A program made the translations under genes and the position numbers. The notes beneath the pieces were generated by a model. That model worked only from the letters and a program-made list of their open reading frames with translations, searched no databases and had not been told where the DNA came from. Shown in pieces: positions 7,327 to 15,071 of a stretch of DNA of 17,864 nt. Within the stretch, counting starts at the first letter, position 1; each line of letters begins with the position of its first letter. Source of the stretch: Alphaproteobacteria bacterium UBA7314 (GTDB lineage: Bacteria; Pseudomonadota; Alphaproteobacteria; MPNO01; UBA830); the NCBI GenBank assembly GCA_002471575.1, contig DKQG01000038.1, positions 1-17,864 of the forward strand, in the 5' to 3' direction.

Positions 7327-8537
7327 GCCGCTTCCTCCGCGCGCTGCCAGAGAGGGAACGGATCGTGCAGATCGGGAAGCTCACTTATGTCTGATGCCGC
7401 GCCCTCGGGCAGGAGGCACGCGTCAAGGCGATTCTCAAGCGCGGGCCAGTCGATCCCCGAACCGATGAACACGATTTCCTGGCGTCGGTCGCCCCAAGGC
7501 TCCTGCCAGAATGAATTCACGTACTCAAGAGCTCGTTCGTCTTCAGGCCAGTGTTCTTTTGGGATAGATGCCCACCAGTTTCCTAGTGGCTGCACGCCAG
7601 ATAACGCGCCGGCAAGGGAAAATTCAGCCACCCACTCCGGTCTCGTAGCTACCCAGAAATGACCTTTGGCTCGGATGACGCCCGGTAAATCCCCATTCAG
7701 CGTTTCCATGATCTTTGCCGGCTCGAACGGCCGGCGGGCCCGATAGACAAAGCTGGCGACGCCATATTCCTCGGTTTCCGGCACATGATCCGCGAAACCG
7801 TATAGTTCCTTCGCCCACATTGGGTGCTCATGCGCTTTCTGATAGTCAAACATCCCCGTATCCAGGATCGTTTCGGCCGGGACATCCGAATGATTGGTCT
7901 CGATAATCCGTGCATCCGCGTTCAGGCTGCGGATAATCTTTCGCGCCGCATCGACTTGATCCCGAGTTGCGTCGTCTACCTTGTTCAGGATGACAACGTC
8001 GGCGAATTCGATCTGGTCGGTCAGCAGGTGAACAAGCGTACGCTCGTCCTCTTCTCCCATGACCTCACCGCGGTCGCGGAGGAAATCGTGACTGGAAAAG
8101 TCGTTCAGCAAATTCACCGCATCGACGACCGTGACCATTGTGTCGAGCCGGGCGACATCCGACAGGCTGACACCATCTTCGTCGCGAAAATCGAATGTCG
8201 CGGCGACGGGAAGCGGTTCGGATATGCCGGTCGACTCGATCAGTAGATAGTCGAACCGATCTTCTCCCGCTAGACGCCGGACCTCGTTGAGCAGATCGTC
8301 ACGCAGTGTGCAGCAGATGCAGCCGTTCGACATCTCAACCAGGGTCTCATCGGTCCGGGAAAGCTCGGTATCGGCGCGCACGAGATCGGCATCAATATTC
8401 ACCTCGGACATATCGTTGACGATCACCGCAACGCGGCGGCCGTCACGGTTGTTTAGAACGCGATTGAGCAGCGTTGTCTTCCCCGCGCCTAAGAAGCCGG
8501 AGAGAACAGTGACGGGTAGACGATCGGCGGTGGTCAT
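7323..8537 (-). CDS. COG0523/CobW-family GTPase, zinc-type (ZigA-like)
   Basis: 404 residues. Walker A GAGKTT is at 17-22, the metal-binding CxCC motif (C73, C75, C76 in NGCICC) defines the COG0523 family, ESTG is at 101-104 and the guanine-specificity motif NKVD at 185-188. The C-terminal CobW_C domain runs from about 255 to 395 with GNWWAS and a conserved FIGSGIDW. Family members are GTP-dependent metallochaperones; those controlled by Zur deliver zinc. The long inter-domain His-rich run seen in some members is reduced here to HEHPMW. The promoter at 8603-8632 contains a Zur-like palindrome, strongly favouring zinc over cobalt or nitrile-hydratase roles. First gene of the operon with DUF1826. 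Confidence 0.9.
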   Translation of the reverse strand: MTTADRLPVTVLSGFLGAGKTTLLNRVLNNRDGRRVAVIVNDMSEVNIDADLVRADTELSRTDETLVEMSNGCICCTLRDDLLNEVRRLAGEDRFDYLLIESTGISEPLPVAATFDFRDEDGVSLSDVARLDTMVTVVDAVNLLNDFSSHDFLRDRGEVMGEEDERTLVHLLTDQIEFADVVILNKVDDATRDQVDAARKIIRSLNADARIIETNHSDVPAETILDTGMFDYQKAHEHPMWAKELYGFADHVPETEEYGVASFVYRARRPFEPAKIMETLNGDLPGVIRAKGHFWVATRPEWVAEFSLAGALSGVQPLGNWWASIPKEHWPEDERALEYVNSFWQEPWGDRRQEIVFIGSGIDWPALENRLDACLLPEGAASDISELPDLHDPFPLWQRAEEAA

Positions 8538-8602
8538 TAAGCACAGGTCCCGAGAAGTTGCGATGTGACAGTTCGGTTCGGTGAGCCAAACGAATCCCAG
8601 TT

Positions 8603-8632
8603 AGCATAAAACATAATGTTATAACATAACAA
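8603..8632 (-). promoter_or_regulatory. Zur-type operator embedded in the COG0523 promoter
   Basis: On the minus strand a -35 box TTGTTA (8632-8627), an 18-nt spacer and a -10 box TATGCT (8608-8603) precede the GTPase start by about 65 nt. The spacer contains the perfect palindrome ATGTTATAACAT (8616-8627), with further overlapping AACAT/ATGTT arms from 8610 to 8638. This matches the core of known alphaproteobacterial Zur boxes. Repressor bound here would block RNA polymerase when zinc is sufficient. The palindrome is seen directly; the Zur identity is inferred from motif plus neighbouring genes. Confidence 0.7.
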
Positions 8633-8639
8633 TATGTTT

Positions 8640-9110
8640 CTCGAGAGCTGTAAATCTGGTCGATGGGCCTGACAAACCTCGGTATGGGCTCAGCGGGTCC
8701 GAGTTCCGGTTCAGTTTGGGACCGGGCGGATCCGGCGCTGTGTCTATGGGGCGTCCACGTCGGTATCAGCCTCCGTTTCGGTGTACTGCCTTCCATGAAT
8801 GGGGTACGCGACTGAGCAGACAACCAACGGAATTATTCGATGGCGCGTGGAACGTTAGAGCATCGGGGCCTCGCCTCGGTGCTTCAATAGCTTTGTTCGA
8901 TCGTTGAAGTTGTTTGTGAAGACCCGCAGGGACGGCGCGGTCTTCTGAGATTGTCCGCTGAGGGTCTGACCCGCGAGCTCGAAATTTTTGTCTCGTTCGG
9001 CGATTACCACATCCAGAAAACCGGCTAAGCAAACCTGCGTGCCACGCTTTTCGATGTCGGTATCGCGGAAGGCAGAACCTAAACGTCCCTTTCACCGCCG
9101 AGATGGGTGG
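8640..9110. other. Intergenic region of about 500 bp, no supported gene
   Basis: It lies between the zinc operon promoter and the PqiA-like gene. Frames covering it in both directions are rich in Arg, Pro and Ser and lack ribosome sites. The best candidate is a minus-strand frame open from 9091 to a TAA at 8855 that includes AGFLDVVIAERDKNFELAG. It has no ATG (GTG at 9010 at best) and no family I recognise; it may be a coding relic. Confidence 0.4.
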
Positions 9111-9116
9111 TATAAT
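9111..9116 (+). promoter_or_regulatory. -10 box of the PqiA-like gene
   Basis: An exact TATAAT lies 43 nt before the ATG at 9160. The -35 region is poor (TTCACC at 9091 is too close), so it may be an activator-dependent or extended promoter. Confidence 0.45.
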
Positions 9117-9159
9117 GCTTCCCCTATTCTCTCAGGACAGCGTTCTGTGAAGGGTATTG

Positions 9160-9627
9160 ATGTCGTTTGATCGCTTAGTAATGCCGCTTTTGGCGCTTGC
9201 CGTTATTGCTTTGGGGCTCGGGGTTTTTCTGCCGGTAGTCGAAGTGCGTAATCTCGTCATCTTCGCAAACCGGTTTTCCATCATGGAGGCAGCCTGGCAG
9301 TTGCTGATCGACGAGCAGTATCTCCTCGGCCTCGTGGTGATCATCTTTTCGATCGTATTTCCGTTCGGCAAAATCTTGGTTACGGCGATGGTCTGGGCGC
9401 GGTTCCGAAACACGGGGGATATCTCGCTTATCTGGATTTCGCGGCTGGAGTTCCTCGGCCGCTGGTCCTGCGCAGATGTATTGCTGGTTGCCATTGTGAT
9501 TGTCGTTGCCAAGGCGTCCGGCATTGCGGGCGCCAGCATGGAAATCGGCATGTGGTTCTTCGCCGCAGCTATTCCGCTGACGGCGCTGGCTGTTCATCGA
9601 GTTAAGAAGGTAGCCGCGGGCGGCTAA
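9160..9627 (+). CDS. PqiA-family (paraquat-inducible protein A) membrane protein
   Basis: 155 residues from ATG 9160, chosen because GAAGGG at 9149-9154 gives normal spacing; the TTG at 9157 is too close. Four hydrophobic segments lie at about 6-27, 53-78, 103-117 and 130-146, with the family signature GRWSCADV at 100-107. This is one PqiA domain; Escherichia coli PqiA has two and works with MCE proteins in envelope lipid transport. No MCE partner (PqiB/PqiC type) is present here, so its role is open. The gene ends inside the convergent FAH gene: the two stops overlap at 9624-9627. A diverged copy of its last 39 residues ends the small ORF at 41-376. Confidence 0.85.
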   Translation: MSFDRLVMPLLALAVIALGLGVFLPVVEVRNLVIFANRFSIMEAAWQLLIDEQYLLGLVVIIFSIVFPFGKILVTAMVWARFRNTGDISLIWISRLEFLGRWSCADVLLVAIVIVVAKASGIAGASMEIGMWFFAAAIPLTALAVHRVKKVAAGG

Positions 9628-10676
9628 ATATCCTCGCCCGGATATTCCAGTAGGCCGGCCATGCCGTCGACGTGACGTACCCGTTCGTTACCCTTCACGA
9701 TTTTCAGCGTCATCGAACCGATCCCTTCCATGGTGAACGTCATCTGCTGGCCGATCTGAGGCCATTTGTGGATGTCCATAGAACAGCCCATGCCAATGGT
9801 GCCAGTGCCGATGATATCGCCGGGGAAAATGGTTTCATTGTCTGAAACATAGGCGACGAGATGTTCGGCCCAGAACGAACGCGGCTCGCCCGTGTTGCCC
9901 TCCCACCAGGTTTCGCCGTCGACGATGATGCGGCAATCGATATCGCGTTCGTTAATCCCGTCGGCTGTGACCAGACAGGGACCCATTGGGGTGCAGAAAT
10001 CTTTGCGCTTATTGGGGCCGAAAGGTTCACGCTTGTAGCCGTCGCGGCAGCTCGGATCGATCAGTATCGTGTAGCCGGCGATATGATCCTTGGCCTCCTC
10101 GAAGGTCAGGTTCGATCCCTTTTTTCCGATGACGATGCCCAGCTCGAATTCGAGATCCAGCCGCTCGGTGTAGTAGGGAAACGGCACCGGGTCTTCGGCG
10201 CCGGTGATAGTATCGCAGTTGCCCTTGTAGTACGGCGGCGTGACGTACCAGTGCTCGGTCTTGAGGAACGGCACATCCGCCTTTGACATATGCGTCTGGT
10301 AAATCGAGAAATCGCGAAAGGCGCCGGGTCGCGGCACGGGCGCCAGCAGCTTTACCTCGTCGCGCGGAAAAACCAAGCGTTCGCCATCGATGCCTTCGGG
10401 GTCGTCGTCATCCTTCAGCTGCTCGGCGATCCAGGTTGAGGCCCGCTCCGCGGCCTCCCGGGATTTGTGTGCGCCCTTCAACCAACCGATCATATCGGGC
10501 GGGCAGCGGACGTTCGCGATCTGCCGCGGTGTCGGTTCGTCAGTTCCGGTGGCGAGATAAGCCGTGTAGCACCCCGTCAGGTCGGCGATTCGGCCAGTCT
10601 CGTCGCCGTCGATCGGTACACCGATGCGACGGACCTTGCCCAGTGCGGTGTTGATTTCGAAGCTGACTAGCTTCAT
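9624..10676 (-). CDS. Fumarylacetoacetate hydrolase (FAH) family protein
   Basis: 350 residues. The metal site of the FAH fold is complete: D122, E176 and E178 in DLEFELG, and D207 in TILIDPS; H129, seven residues after D122, matches the catalytic histidine. KRKDFCTPMGPCLVT and FPGDIIGTGTIGMGC are typical of the catalytic domain, preceded by an N-terminal domain of about 110 residues. Enzymes of this group hydrolyse C-C bonds of acylpyruvates and 2,4-diketo acids, or decarboxylate/hydrate related keto-acids. GGAG is the ribosome site. Last gene of the minus-strand operon, 30 nt after the hydroxyacid dehydrogenase. The context of kinase, enolase-like protein and dehydrogenases suggests it releases pyruvate from a diketo-acid, which is inference. 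Confidence 0.88.
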   Translation of the reverse strand: MKLVSFEINTALGKVRRIGVPIDGDETGRIADLTGCYTAYLATGTDEPTPRQIANVRCPPDMIGWLKGAHKSREAAERASTWIAEQLKDDDDPEGIDGERLVFPRDEVKLLAPVPRPGAFRDFSIYQTHMSKADVPFLKTEHWYVTPPYYKGNCDTITGAEDPVPFPYYTERLDLEFELGIVIGKKGSNLTFEEAKDHIAGYTILIDPSCRDGYKREPFGPNKRKDFCTPMGPCLVTADGINERDIDCRIIVDGETWWEGNTGEPRSFWAEHLVAYVSDNETIFPGDIIGTGTIGMGCSMDIHKWPQIGQQMTFTMEGIGSMTLKIVKGNERVRHVDGMAGLLEYPGEDI

Positions 10677-10706
10677 CCCGGTTCTCCGTCCGTCCTTGTT
10701 ATCTGA

Positions 10707-11651
10707 TCATACTACTCGAAACTGCAGTTCTTCGCCGTCGCGGATACGCTGGCAGTTGTCGAACGCGATGCCCAGACTACGATCCAGCGTCTCCGGCGTC
10801 AGCCAGGCGATGTGCGGCATCACGACGACATTGCTCATTTCAAAAAGCGGGTTGCCGGCTGGTGCGGGTTCCACCGTTACTACATCTAGACCGGCAGCGC
10901 GCAGCTGACCGGACCGGAGCGCGTCGACCAACGCCGCTTCGTCGACAAGGCCGCCCCGCGCTGTATTTATTAGAACGGCTCCTCGTTTCATCGACGCGAT
11001 GGCGGCCGCATCCATGAGTTTTTCCGTTTCGCCGTTCAGGGGCAGGTGCAGCGAGACGATGTCGGCCTCCGCCAGCAGACACGACAGGTCGCGCCATTCG
11101 GCGATTGCATCCGGTTTCGGCGCGGTGGCCGTATACTGAACACTCGCTCCCATAGCAGCCAGGATTGGAGCGAGAATGCGCGCGACGTCGCCGTAGCCGA
11201 CTAGGCCAACGGTGCGCCCAGCAATCTCGCCGAGGCCATCGAATGCTTCGATGTCTGCGGTCCATCCCTCGCCGGCGCGCATCCGAGGGTCGAAATACGA
11301 TACACGGCGCAGCGCCCCCAGCATTAGGGTCAGGGTCATCTCCGCAACGGCTTGGGAATTGGTGCCCGGCATATTGCAGACGGCGACATCCTGCGCCTTT
11401 GCCGTGTCGAGATCGATGGTGTTCACGCCGATGCCGATTTTCTGGATCAGCCGCAGCCGGGGCGCGTTTACAATGACGTCCGCCGTTACCTGTTCCAGTA
11501 CGTGAAGCAGAACATCGGCGTCGATCATCTCTGTGACGAATTGTTCCTTGTCCGCTTCGTCCACGACTACGACGTCCAGCCATTCGGGCACGGCTGCATC
11601 GACCTGGCGACGGAACCCTGGGCTCGCCCGGTATTGCAGAACGGCCTTCAC
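10707..11651 (-). CDS. D-2-hydroxyacid dehydrogenase (NAD(P)-dependent)
   Basis: 314 residues, the standard length. The catalytic triad is present: R232 in NTARGG, E261 in DVVTVEPAP and H280 in MPHIAW. The Rossmann motif is VGYGDVA at about 151-157, and the substrate-side loop is IGIGVNTID at 72-80. The enzyme interconverts a D-2-hydroxy acid and its 2-keto acid, as in glyoxylate/hydroxypyruvate reductases. The start is GTG at 11651, overlapping the TGA of the enolase-like gene (GTGA), so translation is coupled to it. Close relatives include phosphoglycerate dehydrogenase, but no regulatory ACT domain follows. It could reduce or oxidise the 2-keto acid made by the lyase encoded just upstream. 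Confidence 0.9.
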   Translation of the reverse strand: MKAVLQYRASPGFRRQVDAAVPEWLDVVVVDEADKEQFVTEMIDADVLLHVLEQVTADVIVNAPRLRLIQKIGIGVNTIDLDTAKAQDVAVCNMPGTNSQAVAEMTLTLMLGALRRVSYFDPRMRAGEGWTADIEAFDGLGEIAGRTVGLVGYGDVARILAPILAAMGASVQYTATAPKPDAIAEWRDLSCLLAEADIVSLHLPLNGETEKLMDAAAIASMKRGAVLINTARGGLVDEAALVDALRSGQLRAAGLDVVTVEPAPAGNPLFEMSNVVVMPHIAWLTPETLDRSLGIAFDNCQRIRDGEELQFRVV

Positions 11652-12913
11652 GTGCCGGCCAGTTGCGCTCGATCGCCCAGCGCTTCTTCTATCCGTAAAA
11701 CTTCATTCCACTTGGCCATACGTTCGGAACGGGCGAAGGAGCCGACCTTCAACTGCCCCGCGTCCCATCCGACGGCCAGATGGGCGATAGTAACGTCTTC
11801 GGTCTCGCCCGAACGGGCAGAAACAACGGTAGCCCATCCCGAATTTCTTGCGGCGTCCAGAGCGGCCCTGGTTTCCGTCACTGTGCCCGCTTGGTTTGGC
11901 TTGATTAAGGCGGAATTGCATATGCCAGCGTCGGCAGCCCTAGCGATGCGTTCGGCGCTGGTCACCAGAAAATCGTCGCCGATGATCTGGATGCTGTCGC
12001 TGTATCTCTGTGTGAATATCCGAAACGGGTCAGGGTCGTCTTCGCCCAGCGGGTCTTCGATAGAAACTATGGGGTAGCGGTCGACCCAGCTGGACAGTAG
12101 GTCGACCATGCCGCCTCCGTCCAGCTCACGCTTTTCGAGACCGAGGGTGTAGCGGCCGAGCTTGCCGAATTCGGAAGCAGCGATGTCCAAAGAAATTCCG
12201 ATGTCTTCGCCAGGTATCATGTCGGCGGCTTCTATAGCGCGCACCAGCATATCCAGCGCATCTTCATTTGTGTCGAATTCCGGCCACCAGCCGCCCTCGT
12301 CGGCGACTCCCGCCAGTTTGCCGGATTCCGACATCAGGCGGCCTGCCGAGATATAGACTTCGGCGACCATCTCCATTGCTTCGTCGAAACTTTCGGCGCC
12401 GATGGGTATCGCCATGAAGTCCTGAATGTCCACACGACCGCCTGCATGAGCGCCGCCACCGAATATCTGGATTTCGGGCATCGGAATGCGCACCTCCGCA
12501 TCACCCGCGAGGTAGCGCCAGAGCGGTAAGCGGTGGGCCGCTGCGGCTGCATGCAGCACTGCCATCGAAACCGCAATCATCGTGTTGCCGCCGAGCTTCG
12601 ACTTGGTGTCTGTGTCGTCCAGATCGATCATGGCGAGATCGATGTCTTCCTGGTCGGTAGCTTCCATGCCATTCAGTCGCGGCGCTATCCGGTCAGCGAG
12701 ATTGTCGAGGGCCGTTTCGACGCCGAAGCCGCCGAGATCGTCGCCGCCGTCGCGCAGGTCGATGGCTTCGTGCATCCCCCGTGAGGCGCCGGCGGGGGCG
12801 ATGGCCCGGCCCGTTGCACCACCGGAGAGCATGACCTCTGCCTCCACTGTCGGGCGGCCGCGCGAGTCCCAGACGCGTCGTCCGGCCAGCTGTGTTATCT
12901 TGGTGGATGCCAT
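11648..12913 (-). CDS. Enolase paralog with altered active site
   Basis: 421 residues, full length for enolase. The Mg ligands (D243, E286, D313), the acid/base pair (E206 and K338) and K389 match yeast D246, E295, D320, E211, K345 and K396. Other signature residues differ. The SHRSGE motif is SARSGE (A366 for the active-site His), the second-shell Glu of DIQEFM is D165, and the first flexible loop SGAST is AGASR (41-45), keeping its Ser ligand S44. The chain is far from housekeeping enolases in other segments too (GGGAHAGG, WWPEF). It therefore probably abstracts an alpha proton from a different, perhaps phosphorylated, acid. Its ATG overlaps the kinase TGA by one base (TGATG). A degraded housekeeping eno is less likely because the catalytic residues are kept. 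Confidence 0.85.
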   Translation of the reverse strand: MASTKITQLAGRRVWDSRGRPTVEAEVMLSGGATGRAIAPAGASRGMHEAIDLRDGGDDLGGFGVETALDNLADRIAPRLNGMEATDQEDIDLAMIDLDDTDTKSKLGGNTMIAVSMAVLHAAAAAHRLPLWRYLAGDAEVRIPMPEIQIFGGGAHAGGRVDIQDFMAIPIGAESFDEAMEMVAEVYISAGRLMSESGKLAGVADEGGWWPEFDTNEDALDMLVRAIEAADMIPGEDIGISLDIAASEFGKLGRYTLGLEKRELDGGGMVDLLSSWVDRYPIVSIEDPLGEDDPDPFRIFTQRYSDSIQIIGDDFLVTSAERIARAADAGICNSALIKPNQAGTVTETRAALDAARNSGWATVVSARSGETEDVTIAHLAVGWDAGQLKVGSFARSERMAKWNEVLRIEEALGDRAQLAGT

Positions 12914-13908
12914 CAGGTAAGTTCTTTTCGAAAAGTTTTGCGGAAACCGGCAAGGGTTTCTGGTGGGTTTTTCAATCCAAGGCGGGCGGCTCGGCGGGCC
13001 GTGTCTTTTCCATCTTCATCCGTGATGTACTCCACCGGCGACGTGCCGTCTATGCGGGCAAGTAATAGTCCGGGCAGAAGCGCCGCCGTGCGGGTTTCCA
13101 AAACTGCCACCGGCTCCCAGTGAATATGTTCCAGATAGGCAGCCACAAGCGCATCGTAGCTGGCGAGATAGGCGGTGATATGGGCCGGTTTCCATATACA
13201 CTTGAGCAGAAGGTGATTTAGGCAGAACGCGAGATCGAATGCCGGATCGCCGTACCACGCGCATTCGGCATCCAAAAAGATCGGACCGCGTGCGCCGCTC
13301 AGGATATTCTTGGGACTAACGTCGCCATGGACTAAGACCCGTCGTGTTTCCGCAGTAACTCGTGCGAGCGCTTTCAGGCGGAGGGCTACATCCGGACAGG
13401 TTTCAGCAGTGCGCAGCAAATAGGGCTCTATGCGGATTGCATGAAAAATTTCATCCGTGGCAAAACGTTCGGCAACGATATCGTCGTTCGCAGTGGCGGC
13501 GTGGATTTTCCCCAACGTCGCGCCCACCGACGCGGCGAACTCCGGCGTAACGCGGCCGTCTCGTAGTTCTTTTTTCCACAAAGGGTTAGTTTCTGGATCG
13601 AGGTACGCCATCGCGAACATCCCAGCATCGCGGTCTTCAGCAAGAAGTTCCGGAACGGCACCGGGTACAATTTCTGCGGCCTTTCGGAACCATTCGGCCT
13701 CGTTGGCGTTGCGTTCCACCGGAGCGTGCCATTCTTTTTCGGTCTTTAGGGTCGGCAACGCACGCTTAACGCAGATCGCGTTTGACGCTGTTTCCACCCT
13801 CCAGATATCAGATGACACCCCGCCGGTCAGCGGGTTTATCGAGGGTGTCGTGCCGGGACCGGCCAAACCGGACCGAGTAAGGAAGGCGACGATGTCGGTG
13901 CCGGTCAC
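12913..13908 (-). CDS. APH/choline-kinase-fold small-molecule phosphotransferase
   Basis: 331 residues. The Brenner-type catalytic motif is HGDVSPKN (H194, D196, N201) and the metal-binding motif is FLDAECAWYGDPAFDLA (D213, E215), with an N-terminal ATP-lobe TGGVSSDIW glycine-rich strand at 28-36 and a candidate lysine in CVKRA (K48). Such kinases phosphorylate hydroxyls of aminoglycosides, choline, methylthioribose, homoserine or sugar acids. Sandwiched between a transporter and an enolase-like lyase, it most likely acts on an imported hydroxy acid rather than an antibiotic. The GTG start overlaps the transporter stop (GTGA), and the gene's stop overlaps the lyase start by one base. Substrate not predictable from motifs. 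Confidence 0.85.
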   Translation of the reverse strand: MTGTDIVAFLTRSGLAGPGTTPSINPLTGGVSSDIWRVETASNAICVKRALPTLKTEKEWHAPVERNANEAEWFRKAAEIVPGAVPELLAEDRDAGMFAMAYLDPETNPLWKKELRDGRVTPEFAASVGATLGKIHAATANDDIVAERFATDEIFHAIRIEPYLLRTAETCPDVALRLKALARVTAETRRVLVHGDVSPKNILSGARGPIFLDAECAWYGDPAFDLAFCLNHLLLKCIWKPAHITAYLASYDALVAAYLEHIHWEPVAVLETRTAALLPGLLLARIDGTSPVEYITDEDGKDTARRAARLGLKNPPETLAGFRKTFRKELT

Positions 13909-14978
13909 GCCGGGTTATCCTCTCGATCGAGGAAGAGCCGCGCGATGATCCGGTACGCGGGGAGGGTGAAGAGGGTAATCATGATGATCCGGATAATATG
14001 ATAGGCCGCCACCAGCGGCACGCCGAGGTTCAGAACCGCTGCCGTGAGGCTCATCTCCGCCAATCCGCCGGGAGCCGTGGCAGCGATCATGGCAGTGGCC
14101 ACGATATCGGTTTCATCCGCGATGATTACCGCGAGCACCAAGGCGACCGCCATCATCAAGATTGTCGTGATGGCCGATCCCAGGATAACTCTCGGCGCTG
14201 AGGTCATGGCGCTGCGTTCGAAGCGTTCGCCAAGCGCAATGCCGATGAAGACCTGCGCCGCGCTTAACAACTCGCGCGGCATCGCGGACAACGAAAGTTC
14301 GAACACGGTCAGCAAGCTGGCGAAGGTGCAGGCGCCCAGCATCCAGCAATTGGGAAGGCGCACCCTATAGAGGGCAAGCGATGAGGCGACGCAGCACGTT
14401 AGGAGCAGGACGAGACCGCCGTAATCGACGGTTTCGGCGAATGGAATGAAAATTTCATCGCCGGTTTCTCCGAAAAAGGTCAGTGCCGGTGGGATCGATA
14501 GTATGACGATGGTCACCCGCGTGAGTTGCGAAATCGTCAGCGGTACCGGCTGGGCGCCGTACCGGTCACCTTGAGCCAGCATCTCGGCCATGCCGCCGGG
14601 CACGTTGCCGAAGAACGCCGTCGCACTGTCGACCCGAGCGACACGCCAAAGGATGATCGCGCCCACCCCGCCCAGGGCGATGGAAAGGATAGCGACCAAG
14701 ATCATCCACGGTAGATGGGCAGCAACGATCGCGGCGACGACTGGGGTGAAATAGAGGCCGATGGTTGCGCCAATAAAAATCTGGCCGATTTGCCGTGCGC
14801 CGCGCGGGCCTCTCATGGGCCGGCCCGCCAGGTTTGTACCAGCGACCAAGAATAAGGATCCAAAAAACCATGGCAGCGGCACACCGACGAGTGAAAATAG
14901 CCAACCGCCCAGCACTGCAAGGGCGACGGTTGGCAAATTTCGTACGATGTCCGGGGCGGTATCGACAATCGGCTTCAT
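13905..14978 (-). CDS. AbrB-family membrane protein, putative transporter
   Basis: 357 residues from ATG 14978. About ten hydrophobic segments form two related halves. QIFIGATIG at about 64-72 repeats as QVFIGIALG at about 242-250, and PGGMAEM at 127-133 repeats as PGGLAEM at 303-309; this duplicated arrangement is the AbrB/Pfam AbrB family (historically 'ammonia monooxygenase-like'), an inner-membrane group presumed to transport small solutes. An in-frame ATG at 15053 would add 25 polar residues (rich in Ser, Asp and Arg), but that would leave only 18 nt to the divergent SDR gene and would place the start upstream of the likely promoter; I prefer 14978. The first gene of the operon, its presence suggests uptake of the pathway substrate. 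Confidence 0.82.
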   Translation of the reverse strand: MKPIVDTAPDIVRNLPTVALAVLGGWLFSLVGVPLPWFFGSLFLVAGTNLAGRPMRGPRGARQIGQIFIGATIGLYFTPVVAAIVAAHLPWMILVAILSIALGGVGAIILWRVARVDSATAFFGNVPGGMAEMLAQGDRYGAQPVPLTISQLTRVTIVILSIPPALTFFGETGDEIFIPFAETVDYGGLVLLLTCCVASSLALYRVRLPNCWMLGACTFASLLTVFELSLSAMPRELLSAAQVFIGIALGERFERSAMTSAPRVILGSAITTILMMAVALVLAVIIADETDIVATAMIAATAPGGLAEMSLTAAVLNLGVPLVAAYHIIRIIMITLFTLPAYRIIARLFLDREDNPA

Positions 14979-14984
14979 CGATCC

Positions 14985-15013
14985 GTTAGACGGCAAGTCG
15001 GTTTGCCTGTCAA
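14985..15013 (-). promoter_or_regulatory. Promoter of the transporter-kinase-enolase operon, probably leaderless
   Basis: On the minus strand a consensus -35 TTGACA (15013-15008), a 17-nt spacer and TCTAAC as -10 (14990-14985) are followed after 6 nt by ATG 14978. Transcription would begin at about the A of that ATG, giving a leaderless message. No ribosome site precedes it. Confidence 0.5.
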
Positions 15014-15019
15014 ACCCAA

Positions 15020-15047
15020 TTGATCCGCGCGCTGATCTGGCCATAGT
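15020..15047 (+). promoter_or_regulatory. Candidate SDR promoter
   Basis: TTGATC (15020-15025), a 16-nt spacer and CATAGT (15042-15047) lie back to back with the divergent operon promoter, which suggests shared control of the two units. Both boxes are imperfect. Confidence 0.35.
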
Positions 15048-15071
15048 AGACATACATTGGAGAACGAGATC

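Noticed and set aside
7824..8246. 140-codon plus-strand frame opposite the COG0523 gene
   Set aside because: Antisense to conserved GTPase motifs; typical GC-rich shadow.
11352..12077. 241-codon plus-strand frame opposite the enolase paralog and hydroxyacid dehydrogenase genes
   Set aside because: Long only because the opposite strand is GC-rich; it spans the junction of two clear genes and shows no family features.
12913..13908. Kinase as an aminoglycoside-resistance gene
   Set aside because: It has the fold and motifs of the APH superfamily, but it is embedded in a catabolic operon with a transporter and lyase; resistance is not supported.
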